NCBI GenBank assembly: GCA_947396885.1
Contig: OX377202.1
Location: 86,284,408-86,348,407 of the forward strand
Origin: Heligmosomoides polygyrus polygyrus
Lineage: Eukaryota; Nematoda; Chromadorea; Rhabditida; Heligmosomidae
Reading direction: 5' to 3'
Length of the DNA: 64,000 bases
Shown here: positions 1-11,300 of the stretch, piece by piece
How the letters are laid out: the number at the start of each line of letters is the position of its first letter
Position numbering within the stretch: the first letter of the stretch is position 1
Made by a program: the position numbers and the translations under genes
Notes under the pieces: model-generated
What the model saw: the letters and a program-made list of their open reading frames with translations, nothing else
The model's database searches: none
What the model was told of the DNA's origin: nothing

Positions 1-16
1 GTTCAGTAATTAGTAG

Positions 17-305
17 CCGGGCGCGTGTAGTGCAGTCGGAGGAGGCGCGAGTGTCGCGTGCACCCGATACCAGGTTCCTGGTTCGGATTTCCCGTCCAGG
101 CCAACCAAGCATTCCATCCCTCCAGGTTCGGTGAATGAGTACCAGACGTGTCTGTGAAGGATAAAGTGCTGACTTGTTCATCGGCTGGCTACTGCAAGTC
201 ATTGTGTGGCCAAATGCGCATTCAACGCCTCCACGATAGAAGTAGAACGCGTGGCGCATCCCAAAAGGAATTGAATAAAGCCGTCATTTATCCTTATTCT
301 TTAGG
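17..305 (+). repeat. tRNA-derived SINE, copy 1
   Basis: The head carries Pol III box A-like (TAGTGCAGTCGG) and box B-like (GGTTCGGATTTCC) motifs. A body follows with a TGACTTG/CAAGTCA hairpin, then a 3' part containing GAATGCG and GGCGCATCCC and a TTTATCC-rich tail. The same unit recurs near 22311, 28436, 30059, 30384(-), 38400(-), 51122 and 54262(-). No protein is encoded; short ORFs here are incidental. The SINE call is an inference from the tRNA-like head, dispersed copies and about 290 bp length. Confidence 0.75.
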
Positions 306-429
306 TAGTAGTCATTTCACTATACTTGTTTGATGTGGTCTACTTAAGTGTTTACAAATAACATTCTTACTGAAGTGTTTGAAATAAGGACGTGACTTAA
401 CTCAACCAAAGACCAGGGACGAAACACCG

Positions 430-1330
430 GAATTGCCACTGAAATGGAAACAGTCAACAAAATTCCTTTCATACAGGAGTCTTCAAAAATTACTACTCTC
501 ACAAACCAAGGCTTTCCAGCCACGTGTATGCTTTGTTAACCAAATTGCTATCCTCAGAAATGCTGTTAAGCTGTTTGATGTCTGCTCATTTGCCTTTGTC
601 ACTTATGCCTTCTAATAGTTGCTCACCGTTGAGCGATTTGAATACCTCGTATCACCCATAGTACATAAAAGTCATTCCATTGCTTGACGCTTTGACTAGA
701 AACAAAAATTCAACAAATCAATGATAGAATTACCAAATCATTGCGTGATTTCTGTGGTCGTGGCTACGTAGCCGGAGGCGCCGGCTGTAACATGCACGCG
801 ATTAAAAGTTCGGATACCCCACCCAGTCCAGTCAAGTCTTACATCTCTTCGGGGTCGGAAATTGGTACTAGGCTTGTCTGGGAAGAATAAAATGCAATAC
901 CGGCCGCATCTTTTGATCTTTTAGCGGAGAAAACGCAAAAAAGCCATTTTCGCTGAAAATGAAATAGTTTTTTTGCGTTTTTTCCGCTTTTGGGTGGCAC
1001 AGTTCAACTCGCATACTTTTAAAAAAATTTCTATATAATGGATAAAGAACGACGTTGTTAAATCTTTTTTGGGATGTTCCACGTTTTCTACTTTTACGGT
1101 ATTTCGTGGAAGTTATTTGAGTGCGTATTTGGCCTATACACACAATGACTTAGGATGAACACGTCACCGCTTTTTCCTTCCCGGACAAGTCTGGTGCCAA
1201 TTCACCGACCCGGAGGGATGGAAGGCTTGGTTGGCCTGGGCGGGAACTCCGGGCCAGTAACCTGGTATCGGGTGCACGCGACAACCGGCACCTCCTTCGA
1301 CTACGCTCCACGCATCTAGTTTTAAAAATA
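430..1330 (+). repeat. Segment duplicated upstream of both GPCR genes
   Basis: This stretch aligns by eye, in the same order and orientation, with 28120-28980. Both copies hold an unclassified AT-rich part, a decayed + strand SINE head (about 758-890 here) and a - strand SINE copy (about 1040-1320 here). One copy precedes each GPCR paralogue. Either the segment duplicated together with the receptor gene, or the same composite repeat inserted twice. Shared order over about 900 bp favours the first. Confidence 0.6.
1040..1320 (-). repeat. tRNA-derived SINE, copy 2 (inverted)
   Basis: Read on the - strand this has the SINE head (box B-like stretch near 1230-1275) and the CGCATTC/GAATGCG body. 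It faces the + strand head fragment at 758-890. The paralogous segment at 28690-28970 has the same arrangement. It is more diverged than the copies at 22311 or 38400. Confidence 0.6.
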
Positions 1331-1619
1331 GATCCGATGTTTGAGATCAACAACGGATTCGGTGAAGTGAAAACGCCCAAAGAATGTTTATAATGCTGAT
1401 CGAGTGTGTTGTATTCTATAAATGACCTTTGGGTGTAATTATCTTGGGCAAGAAAGGAGATCCGCCGCGACGAACAGAATATGGTTCATCGAATCAACAT
1501 TTTTTCGGATTTATTTTTAAAACATCGCAATTTGAAGAAGGATATCAAGAAGCGGCAGAAAAGGGGTTTTTGCGATTTTCCGCCCAAAGGCAGAAAATAT
1601 TCGGTGGGAACTGTGCTAA

Positions 1620-1760
1620 AATATTGACTTGTTCCATCGGCTCACCGCAAGTTGTTCCATAGGCCAAATACGCGTTCTAGCCGGTTCCATAACATCTCGT
1701 TAAATAGAAGTGGATTCCAAAGGGGATTGACCAACGTCTATCATCTTTTATCATTCTACA
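1620..1760 (+). repeat. SINE 3' fragment
   Basis: The tail half of the SINE is recognisable: ATTGACTTGTTC, then a GCAAGTTG stretch, then GCCAAATACGCG and a TTTTATC tail. The tRNA-like head is missing. It lies about 250 bp upstream of GPCR-A exon 1. Confidence 0.5.
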
Positions 1761-2002
1761 TTAAGATTTCTTCAGTAGCCTTTATATTCGACTGAGAATC
1801 TCTTTGCCAACATGTGTGCATAAGCCTATATTGATGACATAGGGCACCTTCCCTCATTTTGTAACGATAATATCTCTGCTTGTCTACTATTTATTTAAAC
1901 TGTTTAAACGAAGCTTTGTTCTGTTAAGAACTATTTACTCATGTTCAGAAGGAGGATGCCGTTTCCTCTTCGTTTATTCTACATATTATACTTTATGTGC
2001 CC

Positions 2003-2014
2003 TTGTTTTCAGGA
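2003..2014 (+). other. Splice or trans-splice acceptor before GPCR-A start
   Basis: TTGTTTTCAG lies two bases before the ATG of GPCR-A. GPCR-B has AGTTTTCTAG three bases before its ATG. In nematodes this spacing fits spliced-leader addition or a 5' UTR intron. RNA data would be needed to distinguish the two. Confidence 0.55.
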
Positions 2015-2392
2015 ATGAGTGATCTGTCCAGTTGTTTCCACGCCATTCACCCAGAAGGAGCCTCGCCAGAGGAACGCTACATTTTCGGCACTACTGTGTT
2101 GCTAATATCCGTCGGGTCCATCATACTAAATACCTTGCTCGCAGTTGTGCTGTGCCGATCGGCTGCCATCGAGAAGTCCGTTCGACCTCACATTGTGAGC
2201 ATGGTTGCGGGTAGCCTACTATGCCTGTTCACAAACTGTTGGATCTTGGTGCCCACTATATTGGGACAGATAATCATACTTGATCCCTACAACGTGGTGC
2301 TGGCAACGCCTGATACTGTTGGATATTTGATGGTCATGTTCACCACAACGACTATGGCTGTAGACAGATTCTTGATATTCTTCATGCCCCAG
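2015..2392 (+). CDS. GPCR-A exon 1 (N-terminus, TM1-TM3)
   Basis: This exon has 126 codons and ends in phase 0 at a GTGAGC donor just after DRFLIFFMPQ. The ATG at 2015 follows a TTTTCAG acceptor and aligns with the GPCR-B start, giving exactly 378 nt in both. An upstream in-frame GTG at 1997 would read through the acceptor and is rejected. Confidence 0.88.
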
Positions 2393-5300
2393 GTGAGCAG
2401 TGGCGAGTAACAAAGGAATAATGCGATACTATAGGGCTTCCAGCTGTTAAACTTTACATCACACAGCATTCCTTTATTTTATTATACCAGACGTTCAGCG
2501 GTCTAGCAGTCGCCAAACATCTTGTTCGTGGTATCGCCCCTAAGCCCCGAAAATAGAACACTCCGACCGTCTTATTTTTAAAGCAAAACGTCCTCCCCTC
2601 TGTCAATACTAGAGATGCAACGCATGCTTCCCACACAATTTCTTTATTTACTTGCTACGCAAAGTCTTATCTGTGGCACATCTTCTAGATCTGAACGCAT
2701 GTTGCATAACGTCTATGACACATTTGCTCAGTCCCAACGCGCGTGTCACGATCTCATGAGCTCTGTGACACGTCTTCTGCATCTCGAACTGGTTCAACGA
2801 TACCAACTGGTTCCCTTACTGCCCCCTCCCCGCTTAATGGTTTAACCTTTAAGGCTTTCCCTTACAGGTGCCCGTCATTCTTCTGACAAGGGACGGGTCT
2901 GAAGCGTATGTCTGAACGGGGAGCGAGTCATATAGGGAGAATCCTCACCCCTCAATTGGTTTAAAAATGCGTTTATTTTTTGCCAAGTCGCTAAACCCAA
3001 GGAGTAGGAGGTCACAATGGGGTACGGCGCAGCACGCGATTGTGGGCCTTGTACGACCGCGAAGGGTCTCCAGCCAGTCGATCGCAGCGCAGGTGGGTAG
3101 AGGGTTGACTCGTGCGCGAGTGTCAGGAGATTGGTTTCTCTGCGCTGATGCATTCTTTGCATCTCAACTGATTGGTTGAGATTTGGGGGATTTTGACGTC
3201 TATACCATTTTCAGACGTTTTCTGCGCGTTTTCCAGCTGTATGCTGTGGAATTCAACGTGGTGATAAATGTTCTGCACCAGTGAATCGCGGTGTCTTCCT
3301 CCATGGTTATGAGCACGCAACGGAAATCCAATTGATGACGTACTGTTTCCTCCGAAACAAGAGTTCCAGCCGAAAACGTTATCATTTGCCCACTGCTTGC
3401 TTGTCTCTCCACGTCCATCAGTTCATCCTGCGGATCCCAATCTTCCCATTCTTCTTCCACCACTTCCAGCTGCTCGTCTTCGTCAACTTCAAGTTGACGT
3501 GCTTCGAAGTCCTTGAATATGCTGGCCATCCGTTCGGCCAACATGATTTCTTCCCTCGAAGATTCCTTGTGTAAAGGTGGGCCACAAGCAGGTGGATCAC
3601 CACGTGACTGTCAGCGGACATTGTTGGTGTTAGGTTTTAGAAAACCTTCAGCAGACCTCTGATTTCCAGGTGACAGGCAGACATGAGGGAAAGAGGGTAT
3701 CGATGCCGTTTAGCTTAATTTGCGGGATCCACACACCTTGTTTCTCATTTGAACCACCTCCGACGTCACAACGTGGTCTCCTTTGAAAATCCGAGCAGGA
3801 TGGTTTTTTCCCGAGGTCGTTGGTCCATGTATGGAAACAGACTTCATGCACTTTGTATCTGTGTATCACTGGTGTTGAACATTTATACATCTCCATCTTG
3901 AATACCACAACCACAACCAATTGAGGGAATTCTCCCTGTATGACTCGCTCCCCCCTTTCAGACATACGCACGCTTCAGACCTTTCCCTTGTGAATCCCGA
4001 ATCAAATTGGACACTTTTCAAATCAAATTGTACACTCTTCTAAGCTGGCCTATTAACTTTGAAATCAAATTGAACATCTTCCAAATCGAGACGGGCTTCC
4101 TACAGGTTAAGCTAAAAACACTCTAAGATGGTTAGAATAATTTTTTTCAATGAACTCTTGGAATCATTTTTTTGAAATTTCTTACTTTACATAGCTGCCG
4201 AATGAGTGAATCAATTTTATAAAATTTTGATTTTGTGAGAAAAAATCATAAATTAAATTTGTGTTAAGGCGCGCGCGGCAAGGCAACAATTATGTCCTGC
4301 ATCAAAAGACTGGTGCGCGCCATGCACTCAAAAAGTTCAACTCAACGTTAATTCGATTGCTTGTGTAAATGCTGCTTACCTGCAGCAAGAAAGTCAGAAC
4401 ATGTGCATTTTTTACAATTGTTTGCGTTGCATCCTGTGTGGAAGTGCATGCGAACAGAAATTTTGCGAATAAAAATCGCGAAGTTCCGGACGGGGGCATG
4501 GCGCATTCTCCGCTTTGGCTGTAGAAAATGGCTTCAATGAAAGTTATACTAAAACTTTTCTTCAACAAAAAAATTATTCTAACATTTTTGGAGAAATTTT
4601 ACTTTAGTGTAGAAGAAGTTCGTTTCGATTTGGAAGAGTTTGCTTTAATTTGAAAAGTCTTAGGTCAGCTTAGAAAAGTGTCCAATTCGATTTGAAGATG
4701 GTATATATAGTGAGAGAAGATATGAAAATCTCGCGAGCAATCTCCATCATCAGAAAATCCAAGAAAAATTAAATAAGAAAACACTACTAACTTGACGAGT
4801 TCTCCTCATCACGTTCTTGGGCTTATAGGCAATGTTTTCGTTACATCAGCAGTGCATTACGGAACCAACTTAATGAGATGTATACATTGTCTTCCAGATC
4901 CGGCAATCAATATCAGGCAGTTTTTTGCTGTACATAATGGCACTGATACCTTTCTCACTCTCGATGATATTCACTGCGCACATGAATATCATTGGCTGCC
5001 GAAAGCGGGTAAATCCCTACACTATGTCCTACACTTATGCATGCAGGTGGGTGACGTAGCTATTGCACTGAGACAGCGAATATCGGTAGTTAGCAAATTG
5101 CATTTTTTCAAAGGCATGATATTTAAACACTTAAAGTTTAAAAAATTATAGAGTTGTACAGGGTGTCCCAAAAAACGTAGGCACTGTTTACAACTTTGCT
5201 TTCAGTAAAGGTGCTAAAGAAGTTAAGAGCTCACATGAAAGCGCAAGAAAATAGAAATTTTCTAACATATAAAGCTAGGGATTGCACCACGCCTTCGTCT

Positions 5301-8300
5301 GTTTTCTTGCATTTTACACTCGATTTGTTGTGCTTCTCTGGAATTTTGGGCATAATTTTTCTGCAGAATGGCTGCATTGATTGATTTGTGTTTTCTTTAA
5401 AATTTAAAAACACTACAGCTTGCGACAAATGAAAGATACCGTAAAAATTAGGAACTGTTTGAAGTATTCTAACATTGCTGCTTGTGATGCTCTTGAAGAC
5501 GTTTGAGAGTCATATGAAAGCGAATGGCAATGGTTATTCTGCGACGTGATGTAAATGGTCATGATTGCGGTACAGACGCGTCTGAAACCTTGCATTTCAC
5601 ACTCGATTGGTTGTGCATGGTCAAAATGCTCGCTGCAATCTTGTTATTGATTGACCACAGTATCTTCAAAAGCTTGTCTAGCAGCAATGTTAAAACGTTT
5701 CAAACGTGCATTTTTTCAGGATACCCTACCATTTTGAACAAATTAGAGCAGTGTGTTTTTAAGTTTTGAACTTTAAGGGAAGCCCAAGTAAATCCATTGG
5801 ACAAATTATGACAAATATTCAAGCGAAATGCAATCAGTCGAGTGCAAAATGCAAGAATTCAGGTGAGTGCGTGACGCAATTTCCGCCGCTCAAATGTAGA
5901 AAACTTGTATCCGTATTTTTTCGATATATTTTTGTATTGTTTGCGCTTCACATGTGTTTTTAACGTCTTCAGTAGCTTTACTGGCAGCAAAGTTATCCCC
6001 TTTCAAACTGCGTTTACATTTTTTACAACACCCTATACCCTGTTGCTTTTTCTGCTATTACGGATAGTTTTGGATCTATCCTAGTCCGGGGGCCACATAA
6101 GCAAAAAGTAGGTAACAAAATGAATTGAGACTTAACGAGCGGCTTCTAAAGAACGAGATGGAACCTAAAAGAAACCAAAAGCGAACGAACAAACAAAAAA
6201 ATAAATAAAAAAATCGCCGCGGTTCACAACCGTCTCGGCGGGCAAGGAGCGACGGAATAGAAGCATGCCGCGTGCTGACCGCCGGCTCACATGTTATAGC
6301 CAAGATCTAACATGGTGAGGAGGGCATTCAACTTTGCCTGCCTACAACCGCAACAAATTTTTCTTTGTAACTTTTCTTGTTTAGGTCCCACGCTGTTCCA
6401 TAGAGGCCGCTTGGTAAGTCTCAAGTGGATTTGCTACATATAATACTTTTTACTTATGTGCCCCCCCCCCGGACTAGGATAGATCCACGGTTTTTCCTTC
6501 GCCTACTGCAGCAATTCGTAAGGAGCCGAGTTAGCCTAGTGGTTAGTAGTGTAGTTTCATGCACAAACGGTCACAGGTTCGACTCCCAGCTCGGGCACGC
6601 CATGAACTGCAAAAATTGCAAAAATGGCAACGGTTCCAGCGTCAGGCCCAGGTTGACAGGCCGGCTGATGGAGAAACCTCGTCACAAAACTATGATCACA
6701 AGTCGCAATAGAATCAGTGTAAAGGCTAGGACGTCACCCGGAAGTGGCGCACAGAACCCCCGCCCGAGTTCTGTGGTCAGTATGCGAGGGCTACCGAGGG
6801 CCGAACGACCTCGGCTAAAGAAGCTAGTTCGACTGGGGACTCTGAATGTGGGAACACTGACCGGGAGATCTAGGGAAGTGGCTGACCTGATGAAGCGCAG
6901 AAGGATACAAGTCCTGTGTCTGCAGGAAACGCGATGGAAAGGGGCGAAAGCCAAGGAGATCGGAGAAGGGGTCAAGCTGTACTACAACGGAGAGGACACC
7001 AAGAGGAACGGGGTAGGGATAGCTGTCGCGGAGTCCCTCAAGGATTCAGTAGCGGCTGTCCAAAGAATAAACGACCTCATCATGTCACTACGGCTGGACA
7101 CGAAGGAGGGTTACTGGACCATCATGTCTGTCTACGCTCCGCAGACCGGATGCTCCGAGCACGACAAGGATGACTTCTACCTCTCGCTCGAGGAAGCCAT
7201 AAGGTCCGTACCAGAAGGCGACTACCTCTCCATAGCAGGGGACATGAACGGGCATGTGGGGAGTAGCAGAAGAGGAGTGGAAAGGGTGCATGGAGGAAAA
7301 GGGATCGGCTTGGTAAACCCGGATGGAGAACGAATTCTGGATCTGGCTATCGCCCACGACCTGGCTGTCTGTAGCACCTTCTTCGCGAAGAGGGAGAGCC
7401 AGAAGGTGACCTATGCTAGCGGAGGAAGAAGAACTGAGGTCGACCACATCCTGGTTCGAAGGGCTGCCCTGAAAACAGTCCGGAATGTGAAGGTTATTCC
7501 GGGAGAAGACGTGGCATCACAGCACAGACCCTTGGTAGCCGACCTTAGCATACCTCTACCCACCAGGCCCAAAGTGAGGACGGAACCCAGGATCCGATGG
7601 TGGAGACTGCGGGGTTCAGAGCGGAACGAGCTACGAAGGGCAGTGCTCGAAGCAGGCCTTCCAGATCCAGCTGGTCCCGTGAATGAGACCTGGAGGAGGG
7701 TAGCCGAAACAATCCTGAGATGTGCCAAGGAAACCCTGGGAGAAACAAAGGGAGGAACCAGAGGGAATAAATCGGCATGGTTCTGGAACGAAGAGGTGCA
7801 GGCTGCGGTGAAGAGGAAGAAGGAGGCCTACAAGCTGTGGCAAAAGACGAGGGCACCCGAGCATCTCACAGCCTACAGGAAGCTGAAGAGGCTGGCAAAA
7901 ACAGCTGTAGCGAAGGCAAAGAACGCGGAAATAGATGCCCTGTACGAGAAACTAGACGGGCCAGAGGGAGAGAAGTTCGCCATCCGCCTGGCCAAGGCGC
8001 GTCATAGAGCTAGCCTCGACATTCGAGTAGTGAAGACTGTGAAGAGTGCTGACGGTAGGGTGTTACGGAAGCCGATCGAGGTCAGAGAGAGATGGGAGGA
8101 GTACTTCAAGGAACTCCTGAACGAGGAGTTCCCTCGTCGGGAGGCCGAGGAAGAACAGCCAACGGAAGGACCCATCCCACCCTGGACGCAAGAAGGGGTT
8201 CGCAAGGCCATACGGAAGATGAAACTCGGAAAGGCAGCAGGGCCTGACGGTGTGCCAGTAGAGGCTTGGAAGGTGCTCGGAAACCTCGGAATCAACTGGC

Positions 8301-11300
8301 TGACGCAGTTCCTCAACAGAATCACAAAAGAAGGTAAGATGCCGGATGACTGGAGGAACAGCACCATAGTCCCCATCTTCAAGCAGAAGGGAGACGCTTC
8401 CAAATGCTCCAACTATCGAGGGATAAAACTGATCTCACACACGATGAAGATCTACGAACGACTGGTAGACTCAAGGCTGAGGGAGATGGTACCCATCTCC
8501 CAGGTGCAGTGGGGCTTCATGCCTGAGAGGTCCACCACAGACGCCATCTTTATCGCTCGTCAGGTGATGGAGAAATATCGGGAGAAACGAAAACCCTGCT
8601 ACCTGGCATTCTTGGATCTGGAGAAGGCCTACGACAGGCTAGCTCGGACCGTAATCTGGAATGCCCTTTGAGGGAGGGGTGCCCCGGAACGTCTGATCAC
8701 GGTCATAAGGGACATGTACGAGGGCTCGAAAGCGGCGATACGAACTCCACACGGGGTGACAAGGAAAGTGGACATCACAGTGGGGGTACACCAAGGGTCG
8801 GCTCTGAGCCCGTTCCTCTTCCTGCTGACGCTTGACTCTATAGTGAACCACCTTGAGAAAGGCCCTCTCAGAACGATCCTCTACGCGGACGACATCGCCC
8901 TAGTAGCCGACAACCAGGAGGAGCTGGAGGAGAAGGTGCAGCTGTGGCAGAAAGCCCTTGCGGACAACGGCCTACGGCTGAACGTGAAGAAGACGAAGTT
9001 CATCAGCTCTGAGCAGTGCGCTGGATCGATCCTAGACTGCCAAGGGGAAACGATCGAGAAGGTGGAAGAATTCCGCTACCTCGGAAGTGACCTATCCGAG
9101 GAAGGAAGTGTGGACCAGGCGGTCAGGGACGGATAAACGCAGCCTGGCTCAAGTGGAGGGAGTCCACAGGGATCCTCTGCGACCGTAGATGCTCCAGGAC
9201 GCTCAAAGACAAGCTCTATAGAACAGTTGTAAGACCTGCCCTCCTCTACGGCAGTGAGTGCTGGGCCCTGGGTAAGGCGCAGGAGCGGCAACTGCACGCG
9301 GCAGAGATGAGGATGCTGAGGTGGGCATGTGGATGGACCCGTCGGGACAGGGTGCGAAACGAGGATGTTAGGGCAGTGATGAAGACTGTCCCGATCCAGC
9401 TGAAGATGAGGGAGCAGCGCCTAAGGTGGTACGGACACGTCCTCAGAAGGCCAGAGAATCACCCCGTAAGGTTGGCCCTAGATTACGAGGCACCCGGAAA
9501 GCGTCCGAGAGGAGCCCCTAGGAAAAGATGGAAGGACGTCATCAAGAGAGATCTCGCCGAAGTCGGCGCCACGGCAGATGACGCCCTTGATAGGATGAGG
9601 TGGCGACAGATCACAAGAACAGCGGACCCTGCGACTGCGCGGGACTAAACGCTCAGGAGAAGAAGAAGAAGAAGAAGAAGAAGAAGACTGCAGCACTTCG
9701 TAAACAACTTTGCACTTTTCACTGTAACAAGGGTAAAGCGGATCTCAAAAACTAGTAAGGGATACATGCAGGTTGGATTCCTAAGGATCACGGATTATTT
9801 TTACAGGAATTTCAAAAATTGTGTTGGCTTACTCGACGAAGCAGTTGCGCGATGGGCTCTCCAATTCCGCCTCATTCCCACATTGTTCAAATCTTGTTCT
9901 ACAGGGTGTCTCAAAAATGTATACACTGTTCGAAAGGTGACAACTTTGCTCGCAGTAGAGGTACTGAAGAAGTTAGAGGCTCATAGCAAAGCTTAGGAAA
10001 TTAAACATTTCTGACGTATGAGCAGTATGGAATGCGATATGCTCTCGTCTGAAACCTTGCGTTTTACACATGATTGATTGTGCTTCGTTTGAATACTTGT
10101 TATAATCTCTCCACAAAGTGGCCGTATCGATTTATTTGTGCTTTCTTTAAGGTTTAGAATTTGAAAACACACCATGGCTTGAGAAAAATGCAGGGTATCG
10201 TAAAAAAATGCGGGTACTATTCGTAAGGTTTCAACATTGGTGCTAGTGAAGGTTTTGAAGAGATCTGAAGAGTTTGAGGCTCATATGAAAACAAACGGAA
10301 ACAAGATTTCTGTGGCGTGTGAAAAAACAAGATCGCTCTGTGCTCTTGCATGAAACCTTGTACAGTACCGGACGCGCCTTTTGAATAGACGCCGAAAAAA
10401 CCGCACTTTTGCGGTTTTTGCGTCTTTTTGCTATAACTCGCCCAAAATTCATATTTTTGAAAAACCAAGAGTATATTTGAGCTCAGGAGATCGAGCTCTA
10501 TCGTTTGGTATATACATTTCATATGAAAGATCAAAAATGGCCAAAATTGAAAACTTGCGCTCCATTGAGAAGACCGGCCGCGGACGAGTTGTCGGCCGCA
10601 AGGCGTCAAAAACAGTTTTGCCAAACCACCGCATTTTCGACTTTGCCAAACCACCGAATTTTCGCAGTGGGTGGTCAAAGATGACTGGAGCAGACTTTTT
10701 GGTATTGGAGACGCTTATATTCCAGGACTTGCATGTTCTCGGAGCATCTCAAGCATGGCGTAAAGTGTTTTGTCATGCCAGGAATCCTCTGAGAGTGCGC
10801 CGTGCACAATGCATATAGGACCGAACCTATCAATCGAGGGGGGGGGGGGACGGCGGGGGGTGGCGTTCTACCCCCGGCCCTTTGAACAGGGGCGTGGCAA
10901 ATGTCTGCGTCTCCACTATCTCGCAAGGCAGCCACTGGACTCTCGAGCAAGCCCAGGGGGTTGGGGGGTGGGCGGGACATGGGGACGAGGGGGAAGAACG
11001 CTCGACCTCCGGGGGGGGGGGACGGTTTGTAGAGTGAGCATTTAGGGAGTTTTATGAATTTCTCATAAAATTCTCAGCCGGCCTACTCAGAAATTGCGAT
11101 ACTCTGCTCCGGCGACACTTTGGAGTGCGCTGCGCACAATGTATATAAAATCGAACCTATCAATCGACTGGGCGCGACAGCTCGCAAATTGCACGCGCGG
11201 GCGTGTTCGGAGCGCGATAACTTTGTCAGCTTCCAATCTTTCTGGCTGGAACGTGTGGATTCCGCAGAGAGTGATATGCTCTAGTAAAGCGCTAAAGCAT

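Larger units (their letters stand above)
6522..9686 (+). mobile_element. Full-length RTE-clade non-LTR retrotransposon
   Basis: The 3165-bp element is bounded by a 17-bp target-site duplication with one mismatch (ACTGCAGCAATTCGTAA at 6505-6521; 9687-9703). It has a tRNA-like 5' end, one endonuclease/reverse-transcriptase ORF and a (GAA)n tail (about 9654-9686). These are RTE-clade hallmarks. It lies in the sense direction in intron 2 of GPCR-A. Only two coding lesions are evident, so it is a comparatively young copy. Confidence 0.85.

Noticed and set aside
4792..5151. 119-codon ORF as a separate gene
   Set aside because: It overlaps GPCR-A exon 2 in a different frame; the exon's real frame is fixed by GPCR-B.
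6425..6601. Extending the RTE ORF upstream to an ATG at 6425
   Set aside because: This lies outside the element, before the target duplication and across the tRNA-like unit. The first in-element ATG is 6602.
9654..9690. Trinucleotide repeat as an independent microsatellite
   Set aside because: It is the 3' tail of the RTE element, immediately followed by the target duplication.
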